The notes under the pieces were generated by a model. That model had not been told where the DNA came from. It ran no database searches and worked only from the letters and a program-made list of their open reading frames with translations. This document shows, piece after piece, positions 51,074 to 63,000 of a stretch of 64,000 nucleotides of DNA (its first letter is position 1; each line of letters begins with the position of its first letter). The stretch lies in NCBI GenBank assembly GCA_013400975.1, contig WBMZ01010920.1:248001-312000 (forward strand), in the 5' to 3' direction. The stretch comes from Atrichornis clamosus (Eukaryota > Chordata > Aves > Passeriformes > Menuridae). The position numbers and the translations under genes are program-made.

Positions 51074-52128
51074 TGCTGTGCATTAACAACCCCTCTCAGT
51101 CCCCACCAGCTGCTCACTCATTCCCCCACAAATGGGCTGTGTAAGAGAATTAGAAGGACAGAAGTGAGAAAACTTGTGGGTTGAGACAAAGACACTTGAA
51201 TAGGTAAAGCAAAAGTCACACATGCAAGCAAAGCAAAACAAGGAATTCATTCACCACTTCCCATGGGCAGGCAGGTGTTCAGCCATCCCCAGGTCAGCAA
51301 GGCTCCATCATGTGCAGTGTTGACCTGGGAAGACAAATGCCATCACATTGGTCCTCTGCTTCTTCCCCAGCTTTTTTATTTCTGAGCACGATGCCACATG
51401 GTACAGAATATTCTTTGTGTCAATAGTTGTCAGCTGTCCCAACTGTGTCCCCTCCCAAGTCTCTGTGCACCCCTAGTCTCCTTGCTGGTGGTGGTGTCCC
51501 TAACATGGGCTCATTATTCGTCGCACAGTGTCATCACATACCAAGGCAAGGTATTCCTATTTTTTTATTCTAGTCTGTGCACAGTCGGGAGCTAGGTTGT
51601 AATCCTGGAAAAGATAACTCGCCACTCATCAAAACATCCCTCCATTTGAGTCTGAGGTCAGTTTTGAGTAGGTGGTCAAAGAGTTGGTGGTTGTGATTGC
51701 CCATTGCCAGAATCACCTTTCCCACAGTTGCTGCCCAGTTCTGCTGGCATCACTCTTGGTGGCTATCGTTCAAACACCCCATTTGTATTGGGACTTCTTC
51801 ACTTGTCTTCACTTTTCTTTAAAACAAAAGAATAGCCTACAAGCATACCATGTTCACAGTGTAATTGCTCAATCATAACTGTCCAGCTAGAGCTACTGAT
51901 TAACAACTTTTTATTCAAATTCATTCAGATCTTGAGGAACTCAAAACTTGAGGGTGTCAGTATCAATGGTGTGGGGTGAGTAGCGGAAGAGGCCTTGACT
52001 CTCTGTAAGCCCTGCTCAGAAGTAACCAAAATGACCCTGAGTTATCAACAATTTTCAGCACAAATCAAAACACAGTCCCATACAAGTGCTAAGAAAAATA
52101 TTAACACTATCCAATCAAAATCTGTACA
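51074..52128 (-). mobile_element. Avian ERV LTR (-), interrupted by an insert
   Basis: The two outer parts, 51074-51494 and 51966-52128, belong to one LTR on the minus strand. The left part has GTGCATTAACAACCCC, AACTTGTGGGTTGAGACAAA (51172-51191), AGCAAAGCAAAACAAGGAATTC, CATGGGCAGGCAGGTG and GTTCAGCCATCCCCAGGTCA. The promoter area at 51370-51382 has lost its TATATAAA, reading TTTTTTATTTC. GTCCCCTCCCAAGTCTCTGTGCACCCC follows. The right part resumes with GTGGGGTGAGTAGCGGAAGAGGCC, then TTGACTCTCTGTAAGCCCTG and ATCAACAATTTTCAGCACAA, and ends TCTGTACA. The join of left to right is what the family reads without a break. Related to, but a different subfamily from, the LTR at 43908. No internal viral genes. 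Confidence 0.85.
51495..51965. mobile_element. 471-bp element inserted into the LTR
   Basis: This segment interrupts the surrounding LTR. It starts TGTCCCTAACATGGGC and ends GGGTGTCAGTATCA, so it has TG and CA ends as LTRs do, and a TGGTG word occurs at or next to both junctions, which fits a short target duplication although the exact cut is ambiguous. Inside are GCACAGTGTCATCACATA, GTCTGAGGTCAGTTTTGAGT, GGTTGTGATTGCCCATTGCC and CTAGAGCTACTGATTAACAA. I recognise no protein. A second, unrelated LTR is the simplest reading; orientation cannot be fixed because I see no clear polyadenylation or promoter arrangement. Confidence 0.6.
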
Positions 52129-53290
52129 CTGACGTACCCTCATAAAAAATATTTTATATTCCACAGTTATTTTGCTCAATGTCCCATCTCCAAAATCACT
52201 AACTGATTAGTTTTGTAGGCAGGTTGGATCCTACTGATAAAATTTCTACATTAAATTTATGCAAATGACTGTCATACCATAAAAACCAATCATCTAAAAA
52301 AATCAATAGGTGCTGCTGAAATCACTGATGACCAGTTTTTAAATCTTCAAATACTTACTTTAAAGCAATGATATTTTATCTCTCTTAGTGGTATGTGGAA
52401 GATTATAATTAATTATTCCTATCCATTATTTATTTTGTAAAACTTTTAGAATGATGTTGTATGGAAGTTTACAGATTATATGTACCATTTCTGCAATAAG
52501 ATTTTTGGAGCTATTTGGGAATGTACATTTTTTAAAAAACTGTACCAAAATTAAAATGCTTAATATGTTCAGACATATTTTAAGGATTAAGTGACACCTT
52601 TTTATTTTTAGTTTTTCCCCCCAATTTTAGCCCAGTAGAATGAGATTCCTCCCACACACATGTGCTTATAATGATGTAGGCAGATGTATCTTTTTAAAAA
52701 CCTTTCTGTAGGGTTGGAAATCAGACAGCAGGTCCACAAAACACTTACAAAGAAGCAGCTTAAAGAGATTGATGTTTTAACCATTAAAATCTTGCCTAAT
52801 CTAGCAGGGAGATATCTGGATTTTTTCAAAAAATGCCAAGTAGCCATCAGCTTTTGAGGCTCTAAGCAAAATAAAGCCAGAGTATGCCATTCATTGGACA
52901 AGAATTTTCTCCAAAAAGTCATCAGATAGAATATTCTTGCTAATGTGCACACTCAGGTTTGGCTCATTCATCTGCATAAGGATATTTTGTTTTCAAGCTA
53001 GATCAAAACCATTTATAACCAATGACTATGTCAAAAATTTTTGTTCATAACTTTTTACTCATTCATTTCATCAACTTGCTGTGCTAATACATCAAATGTC
53101 ATTCAGTGTCACTTGACAGAAACAATTGAATGAAAACTCCAGAAACATACAAGCAGTTTCCAATTAACAGAATCTTTTACACAGTGTTCTGTGTATATAT
53201 CCTGAAAATATGATCATGTCTTTGACTAACGAAATACCATTTTTTAAAAACCATTGCACACACTTTCATACTTATAAGCTTAGATATATA
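52129..53290. other. Unique AT-rich intergenic DNA, no gene seen
   Basis: No gene or repeat recognised. The minus-strand open frame at 52608-52952 (114 codons) begins in ordinary sequence and has no domain that I can identify. Confidence 0.55.
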
Positions 53291-55328
53291 AAATAATTCA
53301 GTTAGAAACGACCAACAACAATCACTTAGTCCAACTGCCTGACCAATTCAGGGCTGATAAGTTAAAGTGTGTCATTAAGGACATTGTTGACATGTCTCAA
53401 TCACTGAAAGGATTAGGGCATCAACCACCTCTCTAGAAAGCCTGTTCCAGTGTTTAACTACCTTCTTAGTAAAGGAGTGTTTCATAATGTCCAGTCTGAA
53501 CCTCCCTGGTGCAGCTTTGAACTATTCCCACATGTTCAGTCACTGGATACCAGGAGGAAGACACCAGCACCTCCCTCACGATTTTCCCCCCTCAGGAGCT
53601 GCATGGAGCATTGGGTCGTCACTCAAGCTGCTTTTCTCCGAACTAGGCAAGTACAAATTCCTGAGCTGCTCCTCATAGGACATTCCTTCCAGCCCTTTCA
53701 CCAGCTTTTTTGCCCTCCTCTGGAGGCATTGAAGGACCATCCTTAAATTGTGGGGCCCAGAACAGCACACAGTATTCCAGGCGAGTCACACCAGTGCTGA
53801 ATACAGCTGGACATTCACCTCTTTGACTGGCTGGTGATGCTGCATCTGATGCACTCCAGGACAGGGTTTACTGTCTTGCCTGCCAGGGCTCACTGCTGGC
53901 TCACACTGAGCTGCTGCCAACCAGCACCTACAGATCCCTGACTGCGGGAGTGCTCTCCAGCCCCTGCTTCCGCAAGTTATATCCGTCCCCTGTCATTAAT
54001 ACATTCCAGATGCAGAAGCAGAATCTGGCATTTTCATTTGTTAGGTTTCACCCCTAACTTCAGTCTATCTAGATCCCTCTGCAAGGCATCTTGTTCCTCA
54101 GCAGAGTCACCAGCACCTCCCATTTGGGCATCCCCAGTAAACTTGCTAATGGTGCATTTATCTCCTGCATCCAGACTGCTCATAAAGATATTGAATAGGA
54201 CTGGGCCTAGAATTGAACCCTAAAGAACACTGCTGGTGTGCAGTCATTAGCCAGACGTAGTCCCACTCACTGCAATACTTCGAACTCTGTCCTTGAGCCG
54301 GCTTTTCACCCAGAGGACTGTAAACCCGCTCGTCCTACAGTTGGACAAGTTTTCCAGAAGAATGCTGTGAGAGTCACTATTAAAAGCTTTGCTAAAATCC
54401 AGAAAAACTACATCCACTGCCTTTTCTTCATCTACTAGGTGTGTGACAGTATCACAGAAGGATACCAAATTAGTTAAACAGGACTTTCTCTTTGTGAAAT
54501 CATGTTTACTATGCCTGATAATTGCATTATTCTTTACATTCTTTACATTCTTTCACTAGTACCCAGCATAATCTTCTCTATAATTTTTTTAGGAACTGAG
54601 GTTAGATTAACTCTTCTGTAGTTCCCTGTGCCATAATATCCTCTGGGTCTTTCTGAACTGTGGGATGAATTCCATCGGGCCCCAGAGACTTGTGAATATT
54701 TATCTGCAACAACTGGTCCCTTATAATTTCAGTGTCCACAGATGGCAGGTCACTGTTCCCACTCTCATGGTCCTCTGACTCAAGGGACTGGGCAGCCCAG
54801 TGTCTATCAATGTCATCAAAGACAGGAAAGAAACACACTGAATGCCTCCACTTTTTCTTCATCTCTATTAGTCAGATGATCATCTTCAACAAGGATCAGT
54901 CCAATGTTTCCTTTAGATCTCCTCTTGCTATTAATGTACTTTAAAAGCACTTGTTATATGACAAAGTACTGGCTAGTTTCGCTCTGATTGGGCTTTGATT
55001 TTTGTCTTCCTGCATCTACAAAACACAGCTCTGTGTTCTTTCTGGAAAGCTTGATTTTCTTCCAGAGGTCATGAAATTTTTTTCCTCTTGATCTCAACAA
55101 GGAGTTTCATGTTCAGCTAAGCTCTTCTGCCCTGCTTGCTTATGACACAGAGAAATTGCCTGTTCCTGTTGTTCTAAAATCTGGTTCTTAAAGACTGGCC
55201 AGCACTCTTGAATTCCTAAGCCTTCAAAAGCATATTTCCAGAGTACTCTGCTAAATAGCTCCTTGGATAGCTTAAGGTTTGTTCTCCTGAAGTCTAGGGC
55301 AACAACTTTGAAGTACTTTTTTCTTGGT
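53291..55328 (-). mobile_element. CR1 LINE, 2 kb: decayed RT (ORF2) plus complete 3' end
   Basis: The longest CR1 here, on the minus strand. From 55325 down the ORF2 blocks run in order. ALDFRRTNLKLSKELF and FEGLGIQECWPVFK (55300-55200) form the segment between endonuclease and RT. YINSKRRSKGNIGLI, then DDHLTNRDEEKVEAF, follow at 54940-54840. NIHKSLGPDGIHPTV is at 54690-54645, and NYRRVNLTSVPKKIIEKIM at 54620-54560. KHDFTKRKSCLTN and VVFLDFSKAFNSDSHSILLE (RT motif A, aspartate present) span 54510-54330. SILGPVLFNIF and ISKFTGDAQMGGA (motif C, usual FADD here FTGD) span 54225-54120. QRRAKKLVKGLEGMSYEEQLR is at 53730-53665. The 3'-UTR closes with a CAGTTGGACTAAGTGATTGT-type end at 53291. A deletion removes the stretch before NYRRVNLTS, and frameshifts and stops split the frame. 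Non-functional. Confidence 0.95.
54529..54555 (+). repeat. Three tandem copies of ATTCTTTAC
   Basis: Three 9-bp copies (the last ends CA instead of AC) inside the CR1 reverse-transcriptase region. The CR1 consensus has no such repeat, so it is a local expansion after insertion. Confidence 0.85.
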
Positions 55329-55329
55329 A

Positions 55330-55503
55330 GGAATAATACACTGGAACAGATTACGCAGAGAGGTTGTGGAGTCTCCTTCACTAGAGATATTCAAACACCA
55401 TTTGGACACAATCCTGTGCTACATGATCTAGGATCACCTTGCTTGAGCAGGGAGGTTGGACTGTGATCCCTTCCTGCCTGACCAATTCTGCGATTCAGTG
55501 ATT
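55330..55503 (+). mobile_element. CR1 LINE 3' end, head to head with its neighbour
   Basis: Plus-strand CR1 3'-UTR. It has ACACTGGAACAGATTACGCAG, AGAGGTTGTGGAGTCTCCTT (55361-55380), GAGATATTCAAACACC, GGACACAATCCTGTGCTACA and CTTGCTTGAGCAGGGAGGTT (55439-55458), and a degenerate ATTCTGCGATTCAGTGATT end. It belongs to a different CR1 subfamily from the minus copy that it touches, because the two have unrelated 3' termini. About 170 bp, 5'-truncated and non-coding. Confidence 0.92.
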
Positions 55504-58500
55504 ACACTGAAAATTTTAAACTTTACCATTTCAAGATCACTGTGGCCAAGGCAGACACCTACCACCACATCTCCCATAACTGGGTGTCAGAGTCACTAGA
55601 ACTAGTGTAATATAAGTTTAGATATAATATCCCTTGGAGAAACAGTCTCTGAAACACTAATCAACAGGATCCATCATGAATTAATATTCTTAGCATGCTT
55701 ATTTCATATACAGGGCCAGTTCCCTGTTTTCCCACCAGGATCCCATGCCATACCAGTTCTATAGCATAGAAGCTCCTCCCTGATGGTGTCCTGTTAAAAA
55801 AAAAAAAAAAAAAAAAAAAAGTGTTGTGTCTATACTACAAATGATCAGGGTAAATAGCTTTATTATATTATTTCTATCAATGTTATATAACATAAAATTA
55901 TGGTTATTCTGAGTTAGAAATGTAGTTTTAAGAGTAGATCACCTTTGAAATTTGACATGGAGATAGCAAACTAGCCTGAAGAGTGCAAGTGGTCTGCTCT
56001 GTGAGGAAAGAGCTCACTGCAGGTAAATCAGCCCTGTGGAGAGAAGGTGTTTCTGGTGTTGACTAACTCGCTGCACTAACAGGGTCTCTGTATACCCTGT
56101 CTCTTAAGGTGGATTTTTCCTTTCTCAGTATGCATAGAGCTTTTCAGTCAACTAAAACTGAAACAGCAAAAGAAATGTAAAGGTGAAAGCATTTGGATCC
56201 TTAATCTTGCCATTATCATGAAGTTGCTAGTCAAAGTTTCCACTGAGCTCTTGTAGAGATAGGAAAAAATAGAAATAATTATAATTTTGCCTCCATGACT
56301 GAATGTTTGCCAATTTAAGTGGAAAATTAATATCCATAACAGGGGAGCCATTTTTTATTATTACAGTAACATATTTTGTATGTCACAAAAATCATTCGTG
56401 TGATGCCATTGATTCAAGACTAATTTTCCAATAAAACTTCGGAAAAGAAGAAGCAATACGTCCTCAGTCCTATTCTTCAGTATTAATATCTTGCATCTCA
56501 TACTACCTATACTCAGAGATAAAAATCCCTTGAATGCTGCCCAGTCTACATTCTCAAACACCGTGGAAACAGACAAGCATGGGAAATTCAGCATCAGAAA
56601 ATGGCTTGCCTGCTCTGGATCAGAATCACTTTTTATTGTGTTGTTCTGAATAACCTGAATGGAGTGCAGAGCTCAAAAGACCACTATAGACTGCCAATAT
56701 TAAAAAAGGACTAGAAAATCAGTATTTTCCAGCATTGTCAGTCATTTTTTTGCCTGGTTCTTGCAGGTTATAGAGTGGAGAAGAAGTAAGGTGAATCCAT
56801 CTGTCTCTACATCTTTTCTTCATTGCTCTTTGATATGTACTCTTCAGGAAAAGTGGAGATTTGTAGTGACTGAAACACACTGTTCACTGCATTTATAGAA
56901 TGGATGCAGGGTGTAGCTACTTGTTAAGTCATTTGTGAAAATGTTGCCCCTTCAACATATTTCTCCAAGATTTCAAAGGAGCATTTGTTTGTCCTTAAGG
57001 AGTACTCACAAGGTCTAACTTCTGTGTTTAGGTACAGTAACTTTCCAGTCCTCCTGTCAAAGGAAAGAAATGGGTTCCACTTGAGTGCAGCTGAGCTAGT
57101 TTCCAGCTCTAGCTCACCCTAAGAGAAGCCTTTTTCTCCACTGACTGAGGAAGGAAGCTGTAGTGGCTCTGATGGATGAGTCGTGAGATCTTGCCTTACA
57201 ATGGTGAACACACCTCTGTATTTCGCTCTCACTTGATGGACTCTGGACCCGCTCATTAATCAATTTCTGAGCCTCTCAGCTTCTTACAGTAAGATATCAG
57301 TGATACCACCTTTCCTTAAGACATCTTGTTATAAAATAGAGATACTGATTGATGGGTGGGAATGGCTTAACTCAGTCTCCATCTGTGCTCTACCCTTGCT
57401 GCAGGGACATCTGAGATGGACATTAATCAAATCCTGTGTAACAAGAGTATATGGTGCAATTTTCTGAGGGGAAAAAAACCTAACTGAATTTAGCCTGAAA
57501 TCAGGAGGTGGTTGAGAAAGAGCTCAGAAATCTCTGCAGCAGTTAGTTAGAATGGGCAGGGGAGGGTAGCATCTTCATCAGTTGTCTCAATCAACAACAT
57601 TCTTGCTTGACAAGAAAGTCTTTAGCTACCTAAGACAGATGCCTGACATCAGAGAGTGCAAATAGCTTCTTTAACATCTCTCTAATCACTTTCTTACTGA
57701 CATTGCATGCACATGTACTATCAGTTCCTGTCATGACGTACACTTGTTCTACAGGAGCAGTGCGGAGGCCTTTGATTTCTTATGCAGAGGTTATGAAAGA
57801 GTTATGAGACAAGCATGACAAATGGCAGTCATAGCGTGGTTGAAGGACTGCAGACTTTTAAAACCTTGTAGTTTGTATGCTTTCATTAGGTACTTTTAAA
57901 CCAAACATTCAATATCACAAACATGTATTTGCATACCTGATAAATAATTTGCAAGTTTCCAGTTTTAAATTTAATTAATATTAAGTAAGCCATGAAATGC
58001 GGTGAATTCAAATGAACAACATTTTAATTTCTGAGAGTTTTTTAATATTACCCAAAAGGCCACAATGGGGGAAAATCAAAGTTTCTCATCTGATGACCTA
58101 GCCTTAGAATCAAAAGTTCAAAACTTCATTATCCTTTTCTGAGGCTAAAGTTATTTTTTCTGAGTCATTTTTACTCAAGTAAAGACTAATGAAAAAATAT
58201 ATTAATACAATTAAAAACCTAAAATATAAAGATGCAAAAATCACATAAACATATATCTTGATCTTAGTGGATTTTGCACTATATATATATCAAGAGGATT
58301 AAAATGGAGTTGCTTATGAACAAATGATTATGAGCTGTTAATTTAAAGGCAGAAACATGAAATTGCTATTTTGATTTATCTTTTAAAGAATGTGTTTTAA
58401 ATGGATTCCGTTATGTTTTGTGCTCAGTCACCACTGAGCTGCACCACTTGTGCAGCTTTTTCTGTTTCTATGAAATATTAAAGCTATTTGAAGACCCATT

Positions 58501-59980
58501 GTGCTGTGATTGATACTGATGTAAATACATATGCCCATCTTGTGATGGTGGAATCGAGGACTGGACTATATTGAATAGATAATTTAGAGATAACAGCATG
58601 TTTATTGGTCTGATATCAGGAATCAGTACTGAGATGAAGAGTCTATCAAAAGATATGACAATTTAAAAAAAGGCAAAAAGGAGGCCCATATTTCAGAGAT
58701 ATGATGAGATTCATCTCACTTATTCACTCCACTCAAGAGCTAGGCTAGTCATTGATCCATCTTTCCTATACCCTAGACATCTAACATCATTTGTGCAAAC
58801 TGCTTGTGGATGATGCCTATTTCTTTTCTTTACTGTGGAAATAATCCAGATGACTAGATAAATTTGAAGATTAACATTTTTTCTTTTTTTGTGGTTACAG
58901 CTAGATGATCTAAATCCCACTTTTGATGTTACATTAGGTCTGAGAAATATTTGCTCTATTTAACTGTACCTCAGTCATTTACAAGTATTTTTTGATACAA
59001 TAAAAGCTATGTTAAAGAAAGAAGAAGAAAGAAAAGTAGAAGAAAGCTATTACTTGTCTTTTTTTCAATGCAATGGGGTTACTTTGGTTTTTTGCATTTT
59101 TTAATTTGGTTTCTCACCTTCCTGAGTTTTGAATTATTTAAGTTAGTATTGTGTACTTTACCCTATTTAGTTGCATGTTATGCTTCAGAAAAAAATGCAT
59201 AATGAAAATATCATGTACCTGAAGAAAGGACACAAAACAAATACTTTTATCCTATTGTTTTAATTTTAACTAGACCAAAGTGTGAAATGACAAAACTAAC
59301 AACTCTTCCAGAAAAGACATTTTCAAACTGTCATTTATCATAACAGAAGGTGCTATGGCCTCATTCTGGCTCCCAGTGCTGGATCCAGGCTTACTCAAAA
59401 ATGCTGAAATTTCTCAGTGAACTGCCAACATTTTGCCCTAACATCTGGGTGATATTCAAAAAACCATATTTACTGTCAATAAAACCTCTAGAAAATCAAG
59501 AAAAAAAGGACAAAAATGTTGAATGCTCCTAGAAATATATTTTGCAGGCATTGAGGGAGCCCTGATCTATGATGAAGACAGTTTTGTGTTCATCTTAATG
59601 TCAGGAGACATGGCAACAGGTATTACCTATCATGGGTCAGTAGCAACGCAGGACTGAAATTCCCCAAAACCCTTTTCTCTCACATTCTCCAGTATTTGCA
59701 AATTATTTATCACTGGTGAAGGCGGAAGAACAACCTGCTGCAGTGTTCTTTCTGAACCACTTTATGATGGAGTTTCATAAATGTGTGTAGAGAATGATAT
59801 AAGGTATCATTGTCACTGTCACTGTCCTGGATCTCCTTTTCTCCTCAGGTCTTATGTCATAAATGTTTGAAGGTGTAGATTTGGTAGAAGGTATGTGGTA
59901 AATTGTGGGTTTGGGTTCTTGGGCTGTTTGGGTTTTTTGGGGGAAGGAGGGTGTTGTATGTGTGTATTTCTTTGTTTTTT
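55504..59980. other. Unique AT-rich intergenic DNA, no gene seen
   Basis: No gene recognised. A25 homopolymer at 55796-55820 is listed separately. AT dinucleotides at 58281-58292 and a purine GAA/AAG tract at 59016-59046 are minor. Short open frames (56148-56594, 58720-58920) have no support. Confidence 0.6.
55796..55820 (+). repeat. A25 homopolymer
   Basis: Twenty-five consecutive A residues after GGTGTCCTGTT. No AATAAA lies just upstream and I see no duplicated flanks, so I do not call it a retroposed tail. Confidence 0.95.
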
Positions 59981-60034
59981 TATGATTGGACTCAATGGTC
60001 TTTAAAGTCTTTCCCAAACTCAGCAATTCTTTTA
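59981..60034 (+). mobile_element. Short CR1-like 3' terminus
   Basis: The words TGATTGGACTCAATGGTCTT and TCTTTCCCAAACTCAGCAATTC match the last part of avian CR1 (TTGGACTCGATGATCTT ... CTTTTCCAACCTNAANGATTC). Only about 50 bp are recognisable and the upstream sequence is T/G-rich and not CR1-like. Either the insertion was very short or the rest has decayed. Confidence 0.55.
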
Positions 60035-63000
60035 TTCTAAACCACTTCAGCAAGGGAGGTGATAGCTGCTGCCTACTCTACCCATGCCACACTCAAAGAA
60101 AGGTGGATTTGCCACCCCTCTCACTGCTGGATGAAGGGTCTGGGCATACAGGGCCTTGGGGACCTGAAGGGCCTCCCAGCATTAATAATCTTGGCTCTCA
60201 GGCTGCCGCATCTGACCAGATTTACAGCATCTATCCACGACAGTCAAAGGACAGCCTGCCTCTCCAGGGTTTACTAATCTGATCCTCATCCTTGCAGTGG
60301 CAAAATTTAACTGCCTACACTACTAAGAAACCCTGAACTGGCTCTTCTTATATTAACCTTGAAAAAAACCCCTACAGGTTGTTAATAAAATTTTATAATT
60401 ACTGAAAATTTCTACTCCATAATTTCTGATAAAAACACAATTGGATGTTCATTCAGTAATTTAGAGACTATCAATAAAAATAGACATTTACAATGGAAAG
60501 AAGATAGATAAGCAGAGATGACACTTAGCTATTAAATTTCATAAGGCAAATAGAGTCTACCACCTATGTCTTTTTGAGGTTTCCTGGTCTGAATAATTTA
60601 TAGTAAAAATGAAGATGGATTTCCTTTGGATACTTTACTCAAGTTTTATTATTATTTTTATTGATTTTATGGTTTATATTTGAAGATTTGTTTTACTCAT
60701 ATTTAAAAAAAATAGATCATTATTCTGTATTTTAAGACCTATAAATCAGTTTAAAATATCAGAGAATAAAATTTTAAATCTGCATGCCTAATTAAATGCT
60801 TGTCAGTATCAAAAAAACCTTGCTTAAAATCCACAGAATCTCATAGGCAGCTCTGGAAAGGAATTGTGAGCCCATGGCAAAAATTAAGAGACTGAAAATC
60901 TCTATTTATCTGGAAGTATTCAAAATACATAGACACTTCTCCTGCCCCCTTGCTTCCCAATTAAGAAGCAATTCAGCTTGAAAATTAGTCGTTGGGCACT
61001 CACACATCTTAGGAAAACAGAAAATTTCATTTTTACACATAACACCATAGGTTAAGATTAGCTCATTACAGGTCGTAGTCAACCCTAGCCAGCAGAGCTA
61101 TTGTGTATGTTGGCCAGCAGAGCTATTGTGTATGTTGGACAGTTCGTAATTATGCTTTAGTTAAAACTTTATTTTCTTTCTTTGTCTAGACAACAGTAGC
61201 ATTTCTGTGGCAGTTATGGTAGGTGCAATGTAGACAAGAGCAATAATGTCCTAACATGGAGAAATGCTGCTAACATGGAGGAAGTATTACCTTTAATTCA
61301 TCTCTGGACTTCCACCATGGACTTAAACTGAAAATGTCTTTGGAGGTCAAGCAGTCTTAAAGTTTGACCTTCACTCACGTTAATAAAATAAGCTCTATTT
61401 CTTTTAGTTGGCTGATGGGAGATGTCAGGAAAAGGCATTTTTATTGCAAGTCACAGATTCCTTGTGCTTTCCAGTGTATTTCCTGTGTATATCCTTTTAC
61501 AGGTCAGTAGTTTGGGAGTGTTTCTTTTACAAACTTAGGCTGCAAAATAAGATATGAGGTAAATCCAAAGATTTTTAATATTGCTTTTCATGGTAAACCA
61601 CATGTACCTGTTAACACATATTTTCAGTTGGTGCAATTCATATAATTATTGTTAATTAGTTGCATTAAAAATTAATGTAGTAACAATAGTGCACAACACT
61701 AAAAGCAATTTAATGTTAAGTCCTGACTTTCATATTCAGTCATCTAACAATTATTGATATTTTCTGGGATTTACATTAGCATGAAAATTTAATAATTTTT
61801 GATTTTTTAAAATTAATAATTACAGTGTTGTCATTTAGGAGGAATTTGAGATTTTGCAGGCCACATTTTAGTTCATACTTCCATGTTGTTTGCTTTATTT
61901 TGCTACTGGAGAGTAAGATATCATGATGATCAAAACTTATTTCATATTGGAACAGGATAATGGTTTAACAGGCAAGACAAAAAAGTTTTCAGAAAAAAAC
62001 CAAAACAGATAATTGGTTTTGTTTTTTATTTTCTGACATATGCACAATACACAATTTAATTGAAATCAGACTACAGATTGTGGTTTTTTTCTAGAAATAT
62101 ATGACCAAACTTATAGCTGCTTTGAAAATATGTGCATATATTTGAGTCAAATGTGATCTAATTTCAATAATAAAATGTAATTTTTATCTGAGGTTGTTGT
62201 AGCATTCCAGTATGAAGCAGTAGCATAATCTGCACTCCCAAAAATAGCCAATAATATGCTCCTTCGGTATTAATTTGGTGCAAAATGATCAGTGAGTGCT
62301 TCAGAGCCACTGTACTATGGTTCTCTGAGAATATGTCACTTGACTCCTACTGACCCTGCTGGGATTTGTTAAACTGGGATTTGGAAGGGAAGAATGTCTG
62401 ACAGTACTTTATCTCAAAATAAGAACAAGTCTTAGTGGCCCTTTCTAAAGCAATGTAGAACATTACAGAGAGAAGGAAGTACATGGCAGTTATGCTAATT
62501 CCCTTCTTCCTTCAAACACCTTTCTGAATGACTCCTTAGACAACAAGATCTTGCAGCAAAGTGTCATTGCTTATTTTCAGAATCACCAAAATGTCCTTTG
62601 AGAAAAATTAAACAAAACACATGAAAATAAAGTAACCACAATTTTTGTTGTATTTAGCCTGTAAATAGGAGGATTTTTCCATCTAAATGTCATGACTGAC
62701 CTTCACTAAGAAAATGTTGCGCTTAACATGACAATGATTTATTTTATTCTGGTATCTAACAACAGAAAGGGTATAAAAGAACACAGTTTCAAGGTTTCAA
62801 TTTAGTAAGGAGAAAGAAAGTTTTTACCCAGTAGCAATTTAAAGCATAAGAAAAATAGAATTATGCACTTGCACAGTGGACAGTTCATGGGCCTGGGTAC
62901 AAGTAAATTTTAGAAGTTCAAAGATATGTCTGAGTTGACTATCTACATAACATATACTAGCTTGGATTCAGACTATTAAAAAATTGATATTGAGTTGTTA

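Noticed and set aside
55796..55820. A25 as the tail of a retrocopy
   Set aside because: No polyadenylation signal just upstream, no coding sequence before it, and no target duplication seen.
60040..60290. GC-richer block as a coding exon
   Set aside because: Two plus-strand frames are open at once, no protein is recognised, and I see only weak acceptor and no donor signals.
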